From positions 248,001 through 312,000 of the forward strand of contig NZ_JACVAB010000006.1 of the NCBI RefSeq assembly GCF_014851585.1: DNA of 64,000 bases. The letters run 5' to 3'. The stretch comes from Agrobacterium sp. AGB01 (GTDB taxonomy: Bacteria > Pseudomonadota > Alphaproteobacteria > Rhizobiales > Rhizobiaceae). Shown one piece after another: positions 20,288-29,337 of the stretch. Both the position numbers and the translations under genes were made by a program. How positions within the stretch are numbered: the first letter of the stretch is position 1; each line of letters starts with the position of its first letter. The notes beneath the pieces were generated by a model. That model worked only from the letters and a program-made list of their open reading frames with translations. It did no database searches and was not told where the DNA came from.

Positions 20288-21199
20288 TTACGCCTTTGCA
20301 GACGAATTCTGGCCAATTTTGTCCTGTGTCTTCGTATCGAAGTCAGAGGCATCATGGCGCTCATGCAATTGTTCAGATGGGTCGCCGGACGTCTTGTTGA
20401 CCATGCAACCCCGTTTTACCGCTGGACGCGCGGCAATCTCGTCAGCCCAGCGTTTGACGTTTTTGTAGATGCCGGTGTCGAGGAAGGTTCCAGCATTGGG
20501 ATAGGACTGGTCAAGAGCCAGCTTGCCATACCACGGCCAGATCGCCATGTCCGCGATAGTGTACTCATCGCCAGCGACAAATGTGTTGTTGGCCAGATGC
20601 TGATCGAGAACATCCATCTGGCGCTTGGTTTCCATAGCATAACGGTCGATGGCATATTTGATATGGATCGGGGCATAAGCATAAAAATGGCCAAAGCCAC
20701 CACCAACAAATGGTGCAGAACCCATCTGCCAGAACAGCCAGTTCATGGTTTCCGTGCGGGCTTTCAGATCCTTTGGCAGGAAGGCGCCAAACTTTTCAGC
20801 AAGGTAGACCAGGATCGAACCGGATTCGAAAACGCGGGTTGGTTCCGGTGTCGAATGATCCATCAGGGCCGGAATTTTGGAGTTTGGATTAACCTCGACA
20901 AACCCCGAACCGAACTGCTCGCCTTCACCGATCTTGATCAACCAAGCATCATATTCAGCACCGGTATGGCCTGCCGCGAGCAACTCTTCCAGCATGATGC
21001 CGACCTTCTGACCATTGGGTGTCGCCAGGGAATAAAGCTGCAACGGATGTTTGCCGACCGGCAATTCTTTCTGTTTCTGCGCGCCTGCGGTTGGGCGGTT
21101 GATACTGGCAAACTGGCCACCATTGCCCGTTTCCCATTCCCAGACTTTCGGGGCTTCATAACCAGCGGGGAAGTTATTCGCGGGAGATCTCTCGGTCAT
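20288..21199 (-). CDS. yghU: YghU-type glutathione S-transferase (disulfide-bond oxidoreductase)
   Basis: 303 residues from the ATG at 21199, which has AAGGA upstream; a longer form from 21259 is not favoured. The thioredoxin-like domain (about 45-135) shows LYSLATPNGQKVGIMLEELL, NPNSKIPALMDHS and ESGSILVYLAEKF, and the helical domain shows FVAGDEYTIADMAIWPW. These are the features of YghU, which reduces disulfides using two bound glutathiones instead of conjugating them. It sits between pccB and the small unknown gene with no obvious link to propionate metabolism. Confidence 0.9.
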   Translation of the reverse strand: MTERSPANNFPAGYEAPKVWEWETGNGGQFASINRPTAGAQKQKELPVGKHPLQLYSLATPNGQKVGIMLEELLAAGHTGAEYDAWLIKIGEGEQFGSGFVEVNPNSKIPALMDHSTPEPTRVFESGSILVYLAEKFGAFLPKDLKARTETMNWLFWQMGSAPFVGGGFGHFYAYAPIHIKYAIDRYAMETKRQMDVLDQHLANNTFVAGDEYTIADMAIWPWYGKLALDQSYPNAGTFLDTGIYKNVKRWADEIAARPAVKRGCMVNKTSGDPSEQLHERHDASDFDTKTQDKIGQNSSAKA

Positions 21200-21289
21200 C
21201 AAAATGTGTCCTTGTTCCTGAATTGGCGCATCCGGAAAACCGGAATGACCCGGAAGCAATATAGTAAGGCCTCCAAAGCATTTCTTCCC

Positions 21290-22822
21290 CTATAACGGAA
21301 TTGTATCGTGTTTTTTCCACCGTACGTCCACCTGCTTGCCACGCAGTGACGCAAAAGCCCGGGCAATGCGACGGCGAGAGGAATGCGGCATGATAACCTC
21401 GTCAATGAAACCGCGCTCCGCCGCCACAAACGGATTGGCGAAACGCTCTTCATATTCTTTCGTTCGCGCTGCAATTTTTTCGGGATCAGCCAATTCAGAG
21501 CGATAGAGAATTTCGGTGGCCCCCTTGGCGCCCATCACCGCAATTTCAGCGGTTGGCCAGGCGTAATTGATATCGGCACCGATATGTTTTGATGCCATCA
21601 CGTCATAAGCACCACCATAGGCCTTGCGGGTAATCAGCGTCACCATTGGCACCGTTGCCTCGGAATAGGCATAAAGCAGTTTTGCACCATGCTTGATGAC
21701 ACCGCCATATTCCTGGGCCGTACCGGGAAGAAAACCGGGGACATCAACCAGCGTCAGCAGTGGAATGTTAAATGCATCACAGAACCGCACGAAACGTGCA
21801 GCCTTACGCGAGGAATCAATATCAAGGCAGCCCGCCAGCACCATCGGTTGGTTGGCAACGACCCCCACAGTCTGCCCCTCCAGCCTGATAAAACCAGTGA
21901 TGATGTTTTTGGCAAAGGCTTCCTGAAGTTCGAAAAAATCCCCTTCATCTGCCAATGCGTGGATCAGTTCCTTCATATCGTAAGGTTTGGCCGAATTGTC
22001 TGGCACCAGCGTATCAAGCCGCATTTCAAGCCGTGCAGGATCATCGAAATACGGTCTTACCGGCGCTTTCTCGCGATTGTTGGCCGGCAGAAAGTCGAAC
22101 AACAGCCGCACCTGTTCCAAGGTCTCGATGTCGTTTTCATAGGCTCCATCAGCAACGGAAGACTTTTTTGTATGGGTTCCGGCTCCGCCCAGTTCCTCAG
22201 CCGTGACAATTTCATTGGTGACGGTTTTCACCACATCCGGCCCGGTCACGAACATGTAGGAGGTGTCACGAACCATGAAAATGAAATCTGTCATGGCAGG
22301 CGAATAGACTGCACCGCCGGCACAAGGCCCCATGATGACCGAGATCTGCGGCACGACGCCCGACGCAATGACGTTGCGCTTGAAGACTTCCGCATAACCA
22401 CCAAGTGAGGCAACGCCTTCCTGAATACGCGCCCCGCCACTATCGTTGAGGCCAATGATCGGTGCACCATTGCGCACCGCCATATCCATGATCTTGCAGA
22501 TTTTTTGCGCATGAGTTTCAGAAAGAGACCCGCCCAGAACGGTAAAATCCTGCGCAAACACATAGACTTGGCGTCCGTTGATCGTTCCCCATCCGGTTAC
22601 AACGCCATCCCCGGCAATCTTCTGGCTTTCCATGCCAAAATCCACCGCACGGTGGGTGACATACATGTCGTATTCTTCGAAAGAGCCCTCATCGAGCAGC
22701 ACATCAATGCGCTCGCGTGCTGTCAGCTTGCCTTTGGCATGTTGCGCATCGATACGCTTCTGCCCGCCACCAAGACGCGCCTCGGCACGGCGTTCCTGCA
22801 ACTCTTCAAGAACTGACGGCAT
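21290..22822 (-). CDS. pccB: Propionyl-CoA carboxylase beta subunit (carboxyltransferase)
   Basis: 510 residues from the ATG at 22822, preceded by GGGGGAGGAG; upstream in-frame start codons lack this signal. The crotonase-like fold moves the carboxyl group from biotin to the acyl-CoA. Typical stretches are [35 protein letters not shown] about 110, [17 protein letters not shown] about 155 and [19 protein letters not shown] about 400. It is the first gene of the propionate block, which runs pccB-yghU-unknown-pccA-mcm on the minus strand. Confidence 0.95.
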   Translation of the reverse strand: MPSVLEELQERRAEARLGGGQKRIDAQHAKGKLTARERIDVLLDEGSFEEYDMYVTHRAVDFGMESQKIAGDGVVTGWGTINGRQVYVFAQDFTVLGGSLSETHAQKICKIMDMAVRNGAPIIGLNDSGGARIQEGVASLGGYAEVFKRNVIASGVVPQISVIMGPCAGGAVYSPAMTDFIFMVRDTSYMFVTGPDVVKTVTNEIVTAEELGGAGTHTKKSSVADGAYENDIETLEQVRLLFDFLPANNREKAPVRPYFDDPARLEMRLDTLVPDNSAKPYDMKELIHALADEGDFFELQEAFAKNIITGFIRLEGQTVGVVANQPMVLAGCLDIDSSRKAARFVRFCDAFNIPLLTLVDVPGFLPGTAQEYGGVIKHGAKLLYAYSEATVPMVTLITRKAYGGAYDVMASKHIGADINYAWPTAEIAVMGAKGATEILYRSELADPEKIAARTKEYEERFANPFVAAERGFIDEVIMPHSSRRRIARAFASLRGKQVDVRWKKHDTIPL

Positions 22823-22919
22823 TGCTCCTCCCCCAATCACCAAATCAACCTTATGACAGACCGATAAGGGAGGCTATTCAGCCAAAAGTCGCAAGGATTA
22901 AATCTTGGGCCGCAAACTT

Positions 22920-24233
22920 TCAGCCTTTGGCAATGGCGTGAAAAAACGTACCGGTAACATGACCGCGCCGTCCGCCGGAAGGACCAAGCGGTCGTCCCTG
23001 GCCATCAGCAATCTCGGCAAATGGCGCATCATGACCGGGTTCCGTCACCCGCGCATAATGGAACTCGTGCCCGCGCAAGACGTCACCGGCAGAACCAACT
23101 GGGCCGTCGACGGCAATGGTTGCCTGCCGGTACCCGAGGTTCATTTTGCGCTTTGCAAAACTGGTCGCGTGCGACAGCAGGCCCGTCATGGCATGGGTAA
23201 TACCCTGCGCGTCTTCCAGCGCCTCTCCCAGAACCATGTAACCACCGCACTCGCCATGAACCGGTTTGCTTTCAGCAAAACGTGACAGACCTGCTTTAAA
23301 ATTTGCAGCAGTACCGAGCGTTGCGGCATGCAGTTCCGGATATCCACCCGGCAACCAGCAGACGTCACAATCATCCCGCGGCGCCTCATCGGCCAGCGGC
23401 GAAAACGGAATGATTTCGGCACCTACCGCCCGCCAATGTTTGTCGAGATGCGGATAGAGGAAGGTAAAAGCAGCATCCTGCGCCAGAGCGATACGTTGGC
23501 CCGGCGGCGCAATCGCGGTGTCACGTGAACCACTATCAAGACTGACGGGTGCTGCGAGTGCCATCAGCGCATCGAGATCAAGCGACTTTTCCATCGCATC
23601 GGCCAGGGCCTCGATATGGGCATCAATTTCGGGATGCTCACTGGCCTGTACCAATCCCAGATGTCGTTCCGGCAAAACCAGCGACGGATCGCGCATCACG
23701 CACCCAGCGACAGGCAAGCCGATTTTTTCAATGGCATCGGTGCACAGCGTGCGGTGTCTCTCGCTGCCTGCCCGGTTCAGCACAACAGCAGACATTTTGA
23801 CGTCAGGATCATAATGGGCAAAACCATAGGCAACCGCTGCCGCGGTTTGCGATTGGCCAGAGACATCCAGCACCAGCAGAACCGGAATGCCGAAAAGCCG
23901 CGCCAGATCGGCAGCGCATCCAGTGCGATTTTCGGCAACCGGAATACCGTCAAATAGACCCATGGCGCTTTCAATCAGCAGCAGCTCCGCACCGTCAGCC
24001 TGCTCGGCAAACAGGTGCTGCAACAGGTCCGGCTGCATGGCCCAGCTATCCAGATTAAGACCCGGCGTCCCCGTCGCAACCGCATGAAAGCCGGGATCAA
24101 TATAATCCGGACCAGTCTTCACGCCACGGACCTTCACGCCGCGGCGTGCGAAAGCGCGGAGCAGGCCAATTGTCACGCTGGTCTTGCCAGACCCGGAACG
24201 GGGTGCGCCGATGATGAGTGCGCGTGCAGTCAT
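22920..24233 (-). CDS. cobB: Hydrogenobyrinic acid a,c-diamide synthase CobB
   Basis: 437 residues. CobB amidates the a and c side chains of hydrogenobyrinic acid, using ATP and glutamine. The N-terminal P-loop GAPRSGSGKTSVTIGLLRA lies at residue 8. The C-terminal class I glutamine amidotransferase domain shows VHGECGGYMVLGEAL about residue 325 with the nucleophile Cys, and HEFHYARV near 388. The start overlaps the stop of cobA by four bases (ATGA). It is the last gene of this minus-strand run, facing pccB across 97 bases. Confidence 0.95.
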   Translation of the reverse strand: MTARALIIGAPRSGSGKTSVTIGLLRAFARRGVKVRGVKTGPDYIDPGFHAVATGTPGLNLDSWAMQPDLLQHLFAEQADGAELLLIESAMGLFDGIPVAENRTGCAADLARLFGIPVLLVLDVSGQSQTAAAVAYGFAHYDPDVKMSAVVLNRAGSERHRTLCTDAIEKIGLPVAGCVMRDPSLVLPERHLGLVQASEHPEIDAHIEALADAMEKSLDLDALMALAAPVSLDSGSRDTAIAPPGQRIALAQDAAFTFLYPHLDKHWRAVGAEIIPFSPLADEAPRDDCDVCWLPGGYPELHAATLGTAANFKAGLSRFAESKPVHGECGGYMVLGEALEDAQGITHAMTGLLSHATSFAKRKMNLGYRQATIAVDGPVGSAGDVLRGHEFHYARVTEPGHDAPFAEIADGQGRPLGPSGGRRGHVTGTFFHAIAKG

Positions 24234-25015
24234 TCTTTCACTCCAAGGCGAGACCGCATCGAGACGATGTCACCGATCACAATCAGCGCAGGCGCTTCAA
24301 ACTGTTCGCGCTCGGCATCTGCAGCAATCGTCTGCAGACGACTGGTGAAAATCCGCTCCTGTGGCGTGGTTGCGGACATGATGACCGCAACCGGCGTTTC
24401 AGGCGGACGCCCGCCCTGCATCAGCATGGAAACGATCTTGTCGATGTTTTTCAGCCCCATGTAAACCACAACAGGCTCATTGGTTTTAGCCAATGCTAGC
24501 CAGTCGACGTCATCGTCAGTACCGGCCGCATGCCCGGTTGCAAGTGTGATGGCCCGGCTGATCCCACGCATGGTGACAGGAATGGAGGCTGACGCCAAAG
24601 CCGTCAGTGACGAGGTCATACCAGGAAGCACCCGAAACGGAATGCCTGCATCCACCAGAGCTTCCGCTTCTTCGCCACCACGACCGAAAACAAAGGGATC
24701 GCCACCCTTCAGACGTAAAACTCTTTTACCCTGACGGGCGAAATCAATTAGCGATGCAGTAATATCGTCCTGCACAGCAGAGGGTTTTCCCCCACGCTTG
24801 CCTGCAAAAACAATCTCCGCCTGTGGCGCAAGCTTGAGAACCATGTCGCTTACCAGCGCGTCGCGCACGATAATGTCAGCCTGTCCCAAAGCCGCAGCCA
24901 CTTCCAGCGTCAGATAACGCGGGTCGCCGGGACCGGCACCGGCCAGCCAGACATGTCCCGGCTGGAGATGCGGACCAGTGGACATGATGCTGTTGAGAAT
25001 TTCGGCTGTCGTCAT
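24230..25015 (-). CDS. cobA: Uroporphyrinogen-III C-methyltransferase CobA (SUMT)
   Basis: 261 residues from the ATG at 25015; the reading frame stays open 78 codons further upstream across cbiD, but that extension has no family similarity. CobA adds two methyl groups to uroporphyrinogen III to give precorrin-2, the entry step to cobalamin and sirohaem. Motifs: VWLAGAGPGDPRYLTLEV near 22, IVFAGKRGGK, RLKGGDPFVFGRGGEEAE about 100 and GMTSSLTALASASIPVTMRG about 130. It is divergent from cbiD with 58 bases between starts, where a shared promoter region must lie. Confidence 0.96.
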   Translation of the reverse strand: MTTAEILNSIMSTGPHLQPGHVWLAGAGPGDPRYLTLEVAAALGQADIIVRDALVSDMVLKLAPQAEIVFAGKRGGKPSAVQDDITASLIDFARQGKRVLRLKGGDPFVFGRGGEEAEALVDAGIPFRVLPGMTSSLTALASASIPVTMRGISRAITLATGHAAGTDDDVDWLALAKTNEPVVVYMGLKNIDKIVSMLMQGGRPPETPVAVIMSATTPQERIFTSRLQTIAADAEREQFEAPALIVIGDIVSMRSRLGVKE

Positions 25016-25073
25016 TGTCTTTACTTGCTGTTTAACGATGACGGAAAAGCCGCCACCGGTTATAGGAATGGGC

Positions 25074-26204
25074 ATGGAAACGGATGGAAAAAACCTTCGC
25101 CGCGGCTGGACCACGGGCACTTGCGCAACCGCAGCGACGAAAGCTGCCTGCGCCGCCCTGTTGACCGGCGATTTTCCATACCCTGTCGAGGTGGAACTTC
25201 CAAGCGGTGCCAGACCCGGCTTTTCGCTTGCCACCCATGAAATGGGCACAGATTACGCCCGAGCCGGGGTTATCAAGGATGCGGGTGACGATCCTGATGT
25301 CACCCATGGGGCGCTGATTGAAAGCACTGTCAGGCGGGGAAAACCCGGAAGCGGAATTGTTTTCAGGGCAGGGCAGGGCGTCGGCGTCGTGACCCGTCCC
25401 GGTCTGCCGTTGCCGGTTGGAGAGCCGGCTATAAACCCGGTTCCCCGCAAGATGATGGAAACCGCGATTCATGAAGTCGCCGGTGCCAACGCCGATTTTG
25501 AAGTCGAGATTTCCGTTCAGGACGGCGCAAAAATTGCCGAGAGAACCCTGAATGGCAGACTTGGCATTGTGGGCGGCATTTCCATTCTCGGCACCACCGG
25601 TGTGGTTATTCCCTTTTCCTGCTCGGCATGGATACACTCCATCTGGCGCGGCATCGATGTGGCGCGAGCGGCCGGTCTGACCCATGTCCTCGGTGCCACC
25701 GGTAACAGTTCTGAAAAAGCCGGACAGGCTTTTTACGGGCTGGATGAAATCGCACTGATCGATATGGGCGATTTTATTGGCGGTATGCTGAAATATCTGC
25801 GCAGCCATCCCGTTGAGAAAGTGACTATTGCCGGCGGCGTTGCCAAGATGACCAAGCTGGCGCAGGGCATGCTGGATGTGCACTCCAAACGTGGCCTTGC
25901 CGACCTTGAAGCGCTTGCGGCTTTGGCCAGCGAGGCCGGTGCCGAGGCGGTGCTTATCGACCAGATAATTTCCGCTAATACGGTTGCCCATGCGTTTGAA
26001 ATGGCAGAAACCAACGGTATTGATCTGGGTGCCGTGGTGGCCAAAAAAGCGTGGGTCACCGCTGCGGCGGCGCTGAAGCATCCCGATATGTCGCTGGAAA
26101 TCCTCGTTTTTGACCGCCTTGGCACACTCAAGGGCCAAAGTGGCTTCGCCTGCTCGGTTCACGCGTCCGCATTCCCCTTGGGTGAACGGAACCTGCGGAC
26201 ATAA
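25074..26204 (+). CDS. cbiD: Cobalt-precorrin-5B C1-methyltransferase CbiD
   Basis: 376 residues from the ATG at 25074, which has AGGA six bases ahead; starts at 25038 and 25068 lack a well-placed site. CbiD methylates C1 of the corrin ring, with loss of the two-carbon fragment, in the anaerobic pathway. The signature [17 protein letters not shown] lies near residue 9, with [33 protein letters not shown] and [11 protein letters not shown] stretches after it. No CobF is present in the window although CobG is, so CbiD likely replaces CobF. Its 3' end overlaps cobM by 46 bases on the opposite strand. Confidence 0.94.
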   Translation: METDGKNLRRGWTTGTCATAATKAACAALLTGDFPYPVEVELPSGARPGFSLATHEMGTDYARAGVIKDAGDDPDVTHGALIESTVRRGKPGSGIVFRAGQGVGVVTRPGLPLPVGEPAINPVPRKMMETAIHEVAGANADFEVEISVQDGAKIAERTLNGRLGIVGGISILGTTGVVIPFSCSAWIHSIWRGIDVARAAGLTHVLGATGNSSEKAGQAFYGLDEIALIDMGDFIGGMLKYLRSHPVEKVTIAGGVAKMTKLAQGMLDVHSKRGLADLEALAALASEAGAEAVLIDQIISANTVAHAFEMAETNGIDLGAVVAKKAWVTAAAALKHPDMSLEILVFDRLGTLKGQSGFACSVHASAFPLGERNLRT

Positions 26205-26932
26205 TCTGTGCTGTAAAGCGCGCTTTCACGGAAATCCTCCGAAGCAAGGCCCTTGCCGACAAAGATCAATGCGGTACGCTCAACCGGTTCCTCAGCAAGT
26301 TTTGCCTCGATGTCCCCAAGCGTTCCACGAATAATCCGCTCCTCTGGCCAAGAGGCACGCACCACGATGGCAACTGGGCAATCACCGCCATAAAGCGGTG
26401 TCAACTCTTCAACCACCTTGGCAATGGCGTGAATGGCAAGATGAATGGCAAGTGTTGCCCCTGTCGCACCAAACGCCCTAAGGTTTTCCGTCTCCGGCAT
26501 TTTGGAGGCGCGACCCGACACACGGGTCAACACAAGGCTTTGCGCCACCTCCGGCACGGTCAGTTCCCGCTTTAAGGTGGCCGCTGCTGCTGCAAAGGAG
26601 GGCACGCCAGGCGTTACCGTATAATCCAGCTCAAGACGTTCAAGCCGGCGGATTTGTTCACCCATTGCACTCCAGACTGAAAGGTCGCCCGAATGCAGAC
26701 GCGCCACGTCCTTGCCTTCACGGGCAGCCGCAGCATATTCCGCTTCGATTTCATCCAGCGACAAGGCCGCCGTATCAACAATACGTGCGCCGGGCGGGCA
26801 ATAATCCAGCAACGCCTTCGGCACCAGTGATCCCGCATAAAGGCAGACCGGGCAGGCGGCGATCAGATCACGCCCGCGCACTGTAATAAGGTCTGCAGCG
26901 CCCGGACCGGCGCCAATAAAATGAACTGTCAT
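26159..26932 (-). CDS. cobM: Precorrin-4 C11-methyltransferase CobM
   Basis: 257 residues of the tetrapyrrole methylase fold. It methylates C11 of precorrin-4 to make precorrin-5. The N-terminal [21 protein letters not shown] is the SAM-binding loop region, followed by [27 protein letters not shown] about 79 and [16 protein letters not shown] about 105. The start overlaps the stop of cobE by four bases. The last 46 bases overlap the end of the opposite-strand cbiD gene. Confidence 0.95.
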   Translation of the reverse strand: MTVHFIGAGPGAADLITVRGRDLIAACPVCLYAGSLVPKALLDYCPPGARIVDTAALSLDEIEAEYAAAAREGKDVARLHSGDLSVWSAMGEQIRRLERLELDYTVTPGVPSFAAAAATLKRELTVPEVAQSLVLTRVSGRASKMPETENLRAFGATGATLAIHLAIHAIAKVVEELTPLYGGDCPVAIVVRASWPEERIIRGTLGDIEAKLAEEPVERTALIFVGKGLASEDFRESALYSTDYVRRFRSPKGNADA

Positions 26933-27306
26933 TCCTGATCTCCTGACGTGGCAATTGCCACCGTAATCTCATTGATCACCATACGCGGCGCGATAAGTCT
27001 TGAACCTGGTCCCAATGCCGCAAGGGCCGAGGCCTCGCTGAGGCTTGGGGAACCGGAATGCGCTTCGCTCACTGCCGAGCGGGTGAGGGTGCGGCTCGCC
27101 GCCTGTTCAAAATCTGCCTGCGCCACGACAACAAAGGCCATGTTGCGTATGGTTGCGGCCTCCAACAAAGCCGGCTCATCAGCCTTTAACGGTGCCGTGG
27201 CGATAAAGTCGATATTGACCTTATGCTGCCTGGCCGCCTCATCCAACGCCGCCATGACCGCTTCAACGCTGACACCCTTGCGGCATCCAATGCCCGCAAC
27301 AATCAC
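26929..27306 (-). CDS. cobE: CobE (CbiG C-terminal-domain-like cobalamin protein)
   Basis: 125 residues if read from the GTG at 27306, which forms a GTGA overlap with the cobL stop and has GGGAGAA upstream; an ATG at 27336 would give 135 residues but lies inside cobL without a good site. The protein resembles the C-terminal domain of Cbi[40 protein letters not shown] and [20 protein letters not shown]. CobE is needed in the aerobic pathway and has been linked to precorrin handling, but its reaction is not settled. It overlaps cobM by four bases. Confidence 0.85.
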   Translation of the reverse strand: MIVAGIGCRKGVSVEAVMAALDEAARQHKVNIDFIATAPLKADEPALLEAATIRNMAFVVVAQADFEQAASRTLTRSAVSEAHSGSPSLSEASALAALGPGSRLIAPRMVINEITVAIATSGDQE

Positions 27307-28571
27307 GCCGTTTCTCCCGGTTTTACCCAGGACCATTGGGTGACCGGCATGGCCGGACGCCAGCCTTGCATGCCACCAACCGGTGCAGCACGCGACACTT
27401 CCAGCCGGATCAGTGAACCGCCAAGCCGAGCTTGAGCGGCCAGCAACACGGCCTCCATTTCCAACGTCACAGCATTAGCGACCAATCGACCACCTGACTT
27501 CAACGCTTTAATTGCGCCATCCAGCACACCGGCTTCACTGCCGCCACCGCCGATAAAGATGGCATCCGGCACCGGCAAACCCTCAAAAGCATCAGGTGCA
27601 GTACCTATGACCACTTCCAGCCCGGGCACACCAAAGTTTTCGGCATTGCGAACAGCGCGTTCTGCCCGCTCCGGATTCTGCTCGATGCCGATGGCCCTGA
27701 GAGACGGGTGCGACAGCATCCATTCAATCCCAATGGAGCCGGAACCAGCACCTATATCCCACAAAACTTCGCCATAACGGGGAGCGAGCGATGACAAAGT
27801 TACCGCACGGATTTCCCGTTTGGTGATCTGCCCGTCATGTTCAAACAACGTGTCGTCGAGACCGCTCGCGAACGGCAAGACACGCGCTGTTTTATGCGCA
27901 ACCACGTCCACCGCCAGCACATTCAGGGGATCAACATCAGTGAATGAAAATGCAGAGGCCCTTGTTTGCCTTCGTGTTTCACGTGAACCACCCAAGGCTT
28001 CGAGCACTGTCAATTCCGAAGTGCCGAAACCAGCCTCCGTCAAAAGCTCCGCCACCAGGGCAGGTGCCTTGTCATCAGATGTCAAAACTATGAGTTTTGC
28101 ACCCGGCTGCAAATACGGACGGATGAGGTCAATCGAACGACCATGCAAGGACAAACATTCAGCCTCCTGCAGAGCCCAGCCGAGCTTTGATGCGGCAAGT
28201 GAAAAGGCCGATGGCGCGGGATAAGAGACGGTTTCCTCTGCCGCCACATGCCGCAAAAGCGTGACGCCGACCCCGTAAAAGAACGGATCGCCAGAGGCCA
28301 ACACGCAGACCTTCCGCCCACGCAAAGCCAAGACCTCAGCCATTGCCGCATCAAAGGGCACCGGCCAGGATTTCGCTTCGCCCTTGACGGCGTCGGCAGC
28401 AAGCGCAAGATGTCTTTTGCCACCAAACACAAATTCTGCTTCCTCAATGGCAAGGCGGGCATTCTGACTGATGCCGTGCAGCCCGTCTTCGCCAATACCG
28501 ACGATCGAAAGCCAAGGCGTTTGTCCCTTTTCGGTGGAAGCCTGTCCAATTCCGGCATATTCAGAAGCCAT
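27303..28571 (-). CDS. cobL: Precorrin-6Y C5,15-methyltransferase (decarboxylating) CobL
   Basis: 422 residues, two fused domains. The N-terminal half is a tetrapyrrole methylase (WLSIVGIGEDGLHG, VCVLASGDPFFYGVG, PAPSAFSLAASKLGW). The C-terminal half is a class I SAM methyltransferase with LWDIGAGSGSIGIEW about residue 245, the CbiT-like part. Together they methylate C5 and C15 and remove the acetate carboxyl at C12. The ATG at 28571 shares the palindrome CATG with the start of the divergent cobK, and GGA lies about ten bases ahead of it. The gene carries a near-perfect parS-like sequence at 27975-27990. Confidence 0.95.
   Translation of the reverse strand: MASEYAGIGQASTEKGQTPWLSIVGIGEDGLHGISQNARLAIEEAEFVFGGKRHLALAADAVKGEAKSWPVPFDAAMAEVLALRGRKVCVLASGDPFFYGVGVTLLRHVAAEETVSYPAPSAFSLAASKLGWALQEAECLSLHGRSIDLIRPYLQPGAKLIVLTSDDKAPALVAELLTEAGFGTSELTVLEALGGSRETRRQTRASAFSFTDVDPLNVLAVDVVAHKTARVLPFASGLDDTLFEHDGQITKREIRAVTLSSLAPRYGEVLWDIGAGSGSIGIEWMLSHPSLRAIGIEQNPERAERAVRNAENFGVPGLEVVIGTAPDAFEGLPVPDAIFIGGGGSEAGVLDGAIKALKSGGRLVANAVTLEMEAVLLAAQARLGGSLIRLEVSRAAPVGGMQGWRPAMPVTQWSWVKPGETA
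27975..27990. other. parS-like sequence within cobL
   Basis: tgtttcacgtgaacca matches 15 of 16 positions of the parS consensus TGTTTCACGTGAAACA, with one change in the right arm. It lies in the coding sequence of cobL, about 35 kb from the perfect copy in rsmG. Binding by ParB is not shown; a coding-sequence coincidence is possible. Confidence 0.5.
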
Positions 28572-29337
28572 GACACGTTCCATTCTTATTCTTGGCGGTA
28601 CCGCAGATGCCCGTATTCTCTCGGGCAAACTGGCGGAGGAATCCGGCTACCGGATATTGCTCTCTATGGCAGGACGCACCCGCGAGCCTGTCAAACAGCC
28701 GGTTCCAGTGCGCAGTGGCGGTTTCGGCGGAGCAGATGGCCTTGCTTCCTTTATCATGGAAAATGCGTTTGATCTGCTGGTTGATGCGACGCATCCCTAC
28801 GCCGCACGGATCTCTGCCAATGCCGTTCATGCTGCGCAACAGGCGCAAGTGCCGCTGATTGCGCTGGAACGGGCGGTATGGCAAAGGCAGGTGGGTGACC
28901 ACTGGCAAGCCGTTGCCGATGTTAAAGAGGCAGTCTGCGCAGTGGGTTCCAGTAGCAAGAATGCTTTCCTCGCGCTTGGTCGCCAGGAGCTTTTGCCATT
29001 TGAGGCCGCGCCCCAACATAACTACCTGATCCGCAGTGTCGATCCCGTTGAACCAGCGCTTGCGGTGCCCCATGCCCGTTACATGACGGCACGCGGACCC
29101 TTTGTACTGGAAGACGAGATTACCATGCTGCGCGATAACCGGATCGACATCATCGTGTCCAAAAATTCCGGTGGAGCGGCGGCATATGGCAAGATCGAAG
29201 CGGCGCGTCAGCTTGGTATTGAGGTGGTGATGATCGAACGCCCGCCGCATCCCTGCCCTGCGACGGTGCCTAATATCGAAGCTGCGCTCACCGCCATTCA
29301 GCATCAGTTTTCCCTTTTGGAAAACCGTTGTGAATAA
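28570..29337 (+). CDS. cobK: Precorrin-6A reductase CobK
   Basis: 255 residues from the ATG at 28570. CobK reduces the ring of precorrin-6A with NADPH to precorrin-6B. The Rossmann start SILILGGTADARILSGKL, LLVDATHPYAARISANA about 75, AVWQRQVGDHW and VSKNSGGAAAYGKIEAARQL near 195 fit the family. The start codon shares CATG with divergent cobL, and the 3' end overlaps convergent cobJ by 34 bases. It is thus a plus-strand gene wholly enclosed between minus-strand cob genes, with no room for its own promoter outside cobL. Confidence 0.94.
   Translation: MTRSILILGGTADARILSGKLAEESGYRILLSMAGRTREPVKQPVPVRSGGFGGADGLASFIMENAFDLLVDATHPYAARISANAVHAAQQAQVPLIALERAVWQRQVGDHWQAVADVKEAVCAVGSSSKNAFLALGRQELLPFEAAPQHNYLIRSVDPVEPALAVPHARYMTARGPFVLEDEITMLRDNRIDIIVSKNSGGAAAYGKIEAARQLGIEVVMIERPPHPCPATVPNIEAALTAIQHQFSLLENRCE

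Noticed and set aside
20234..21295. 353-codon open frame on plus opposite yghU
   Set aside because: Antisense to a clear glutathione transferase gene; the translation is rich in unlikely residues and shows no known domain.
23517..23532. parS-like ggtgtcacgtgaacca in cobB
   Set aside because: Only 13 of 16 positions match the consensus; within coding sequence this is too weak to call.
25032..26162. 376-codon open frame on minus opposite cbiD
   Set aside because: It is a shadow of cbiD, with no family similarity, no ribosome binding site and a composition typical of antisense frames in GC-rich DNA.
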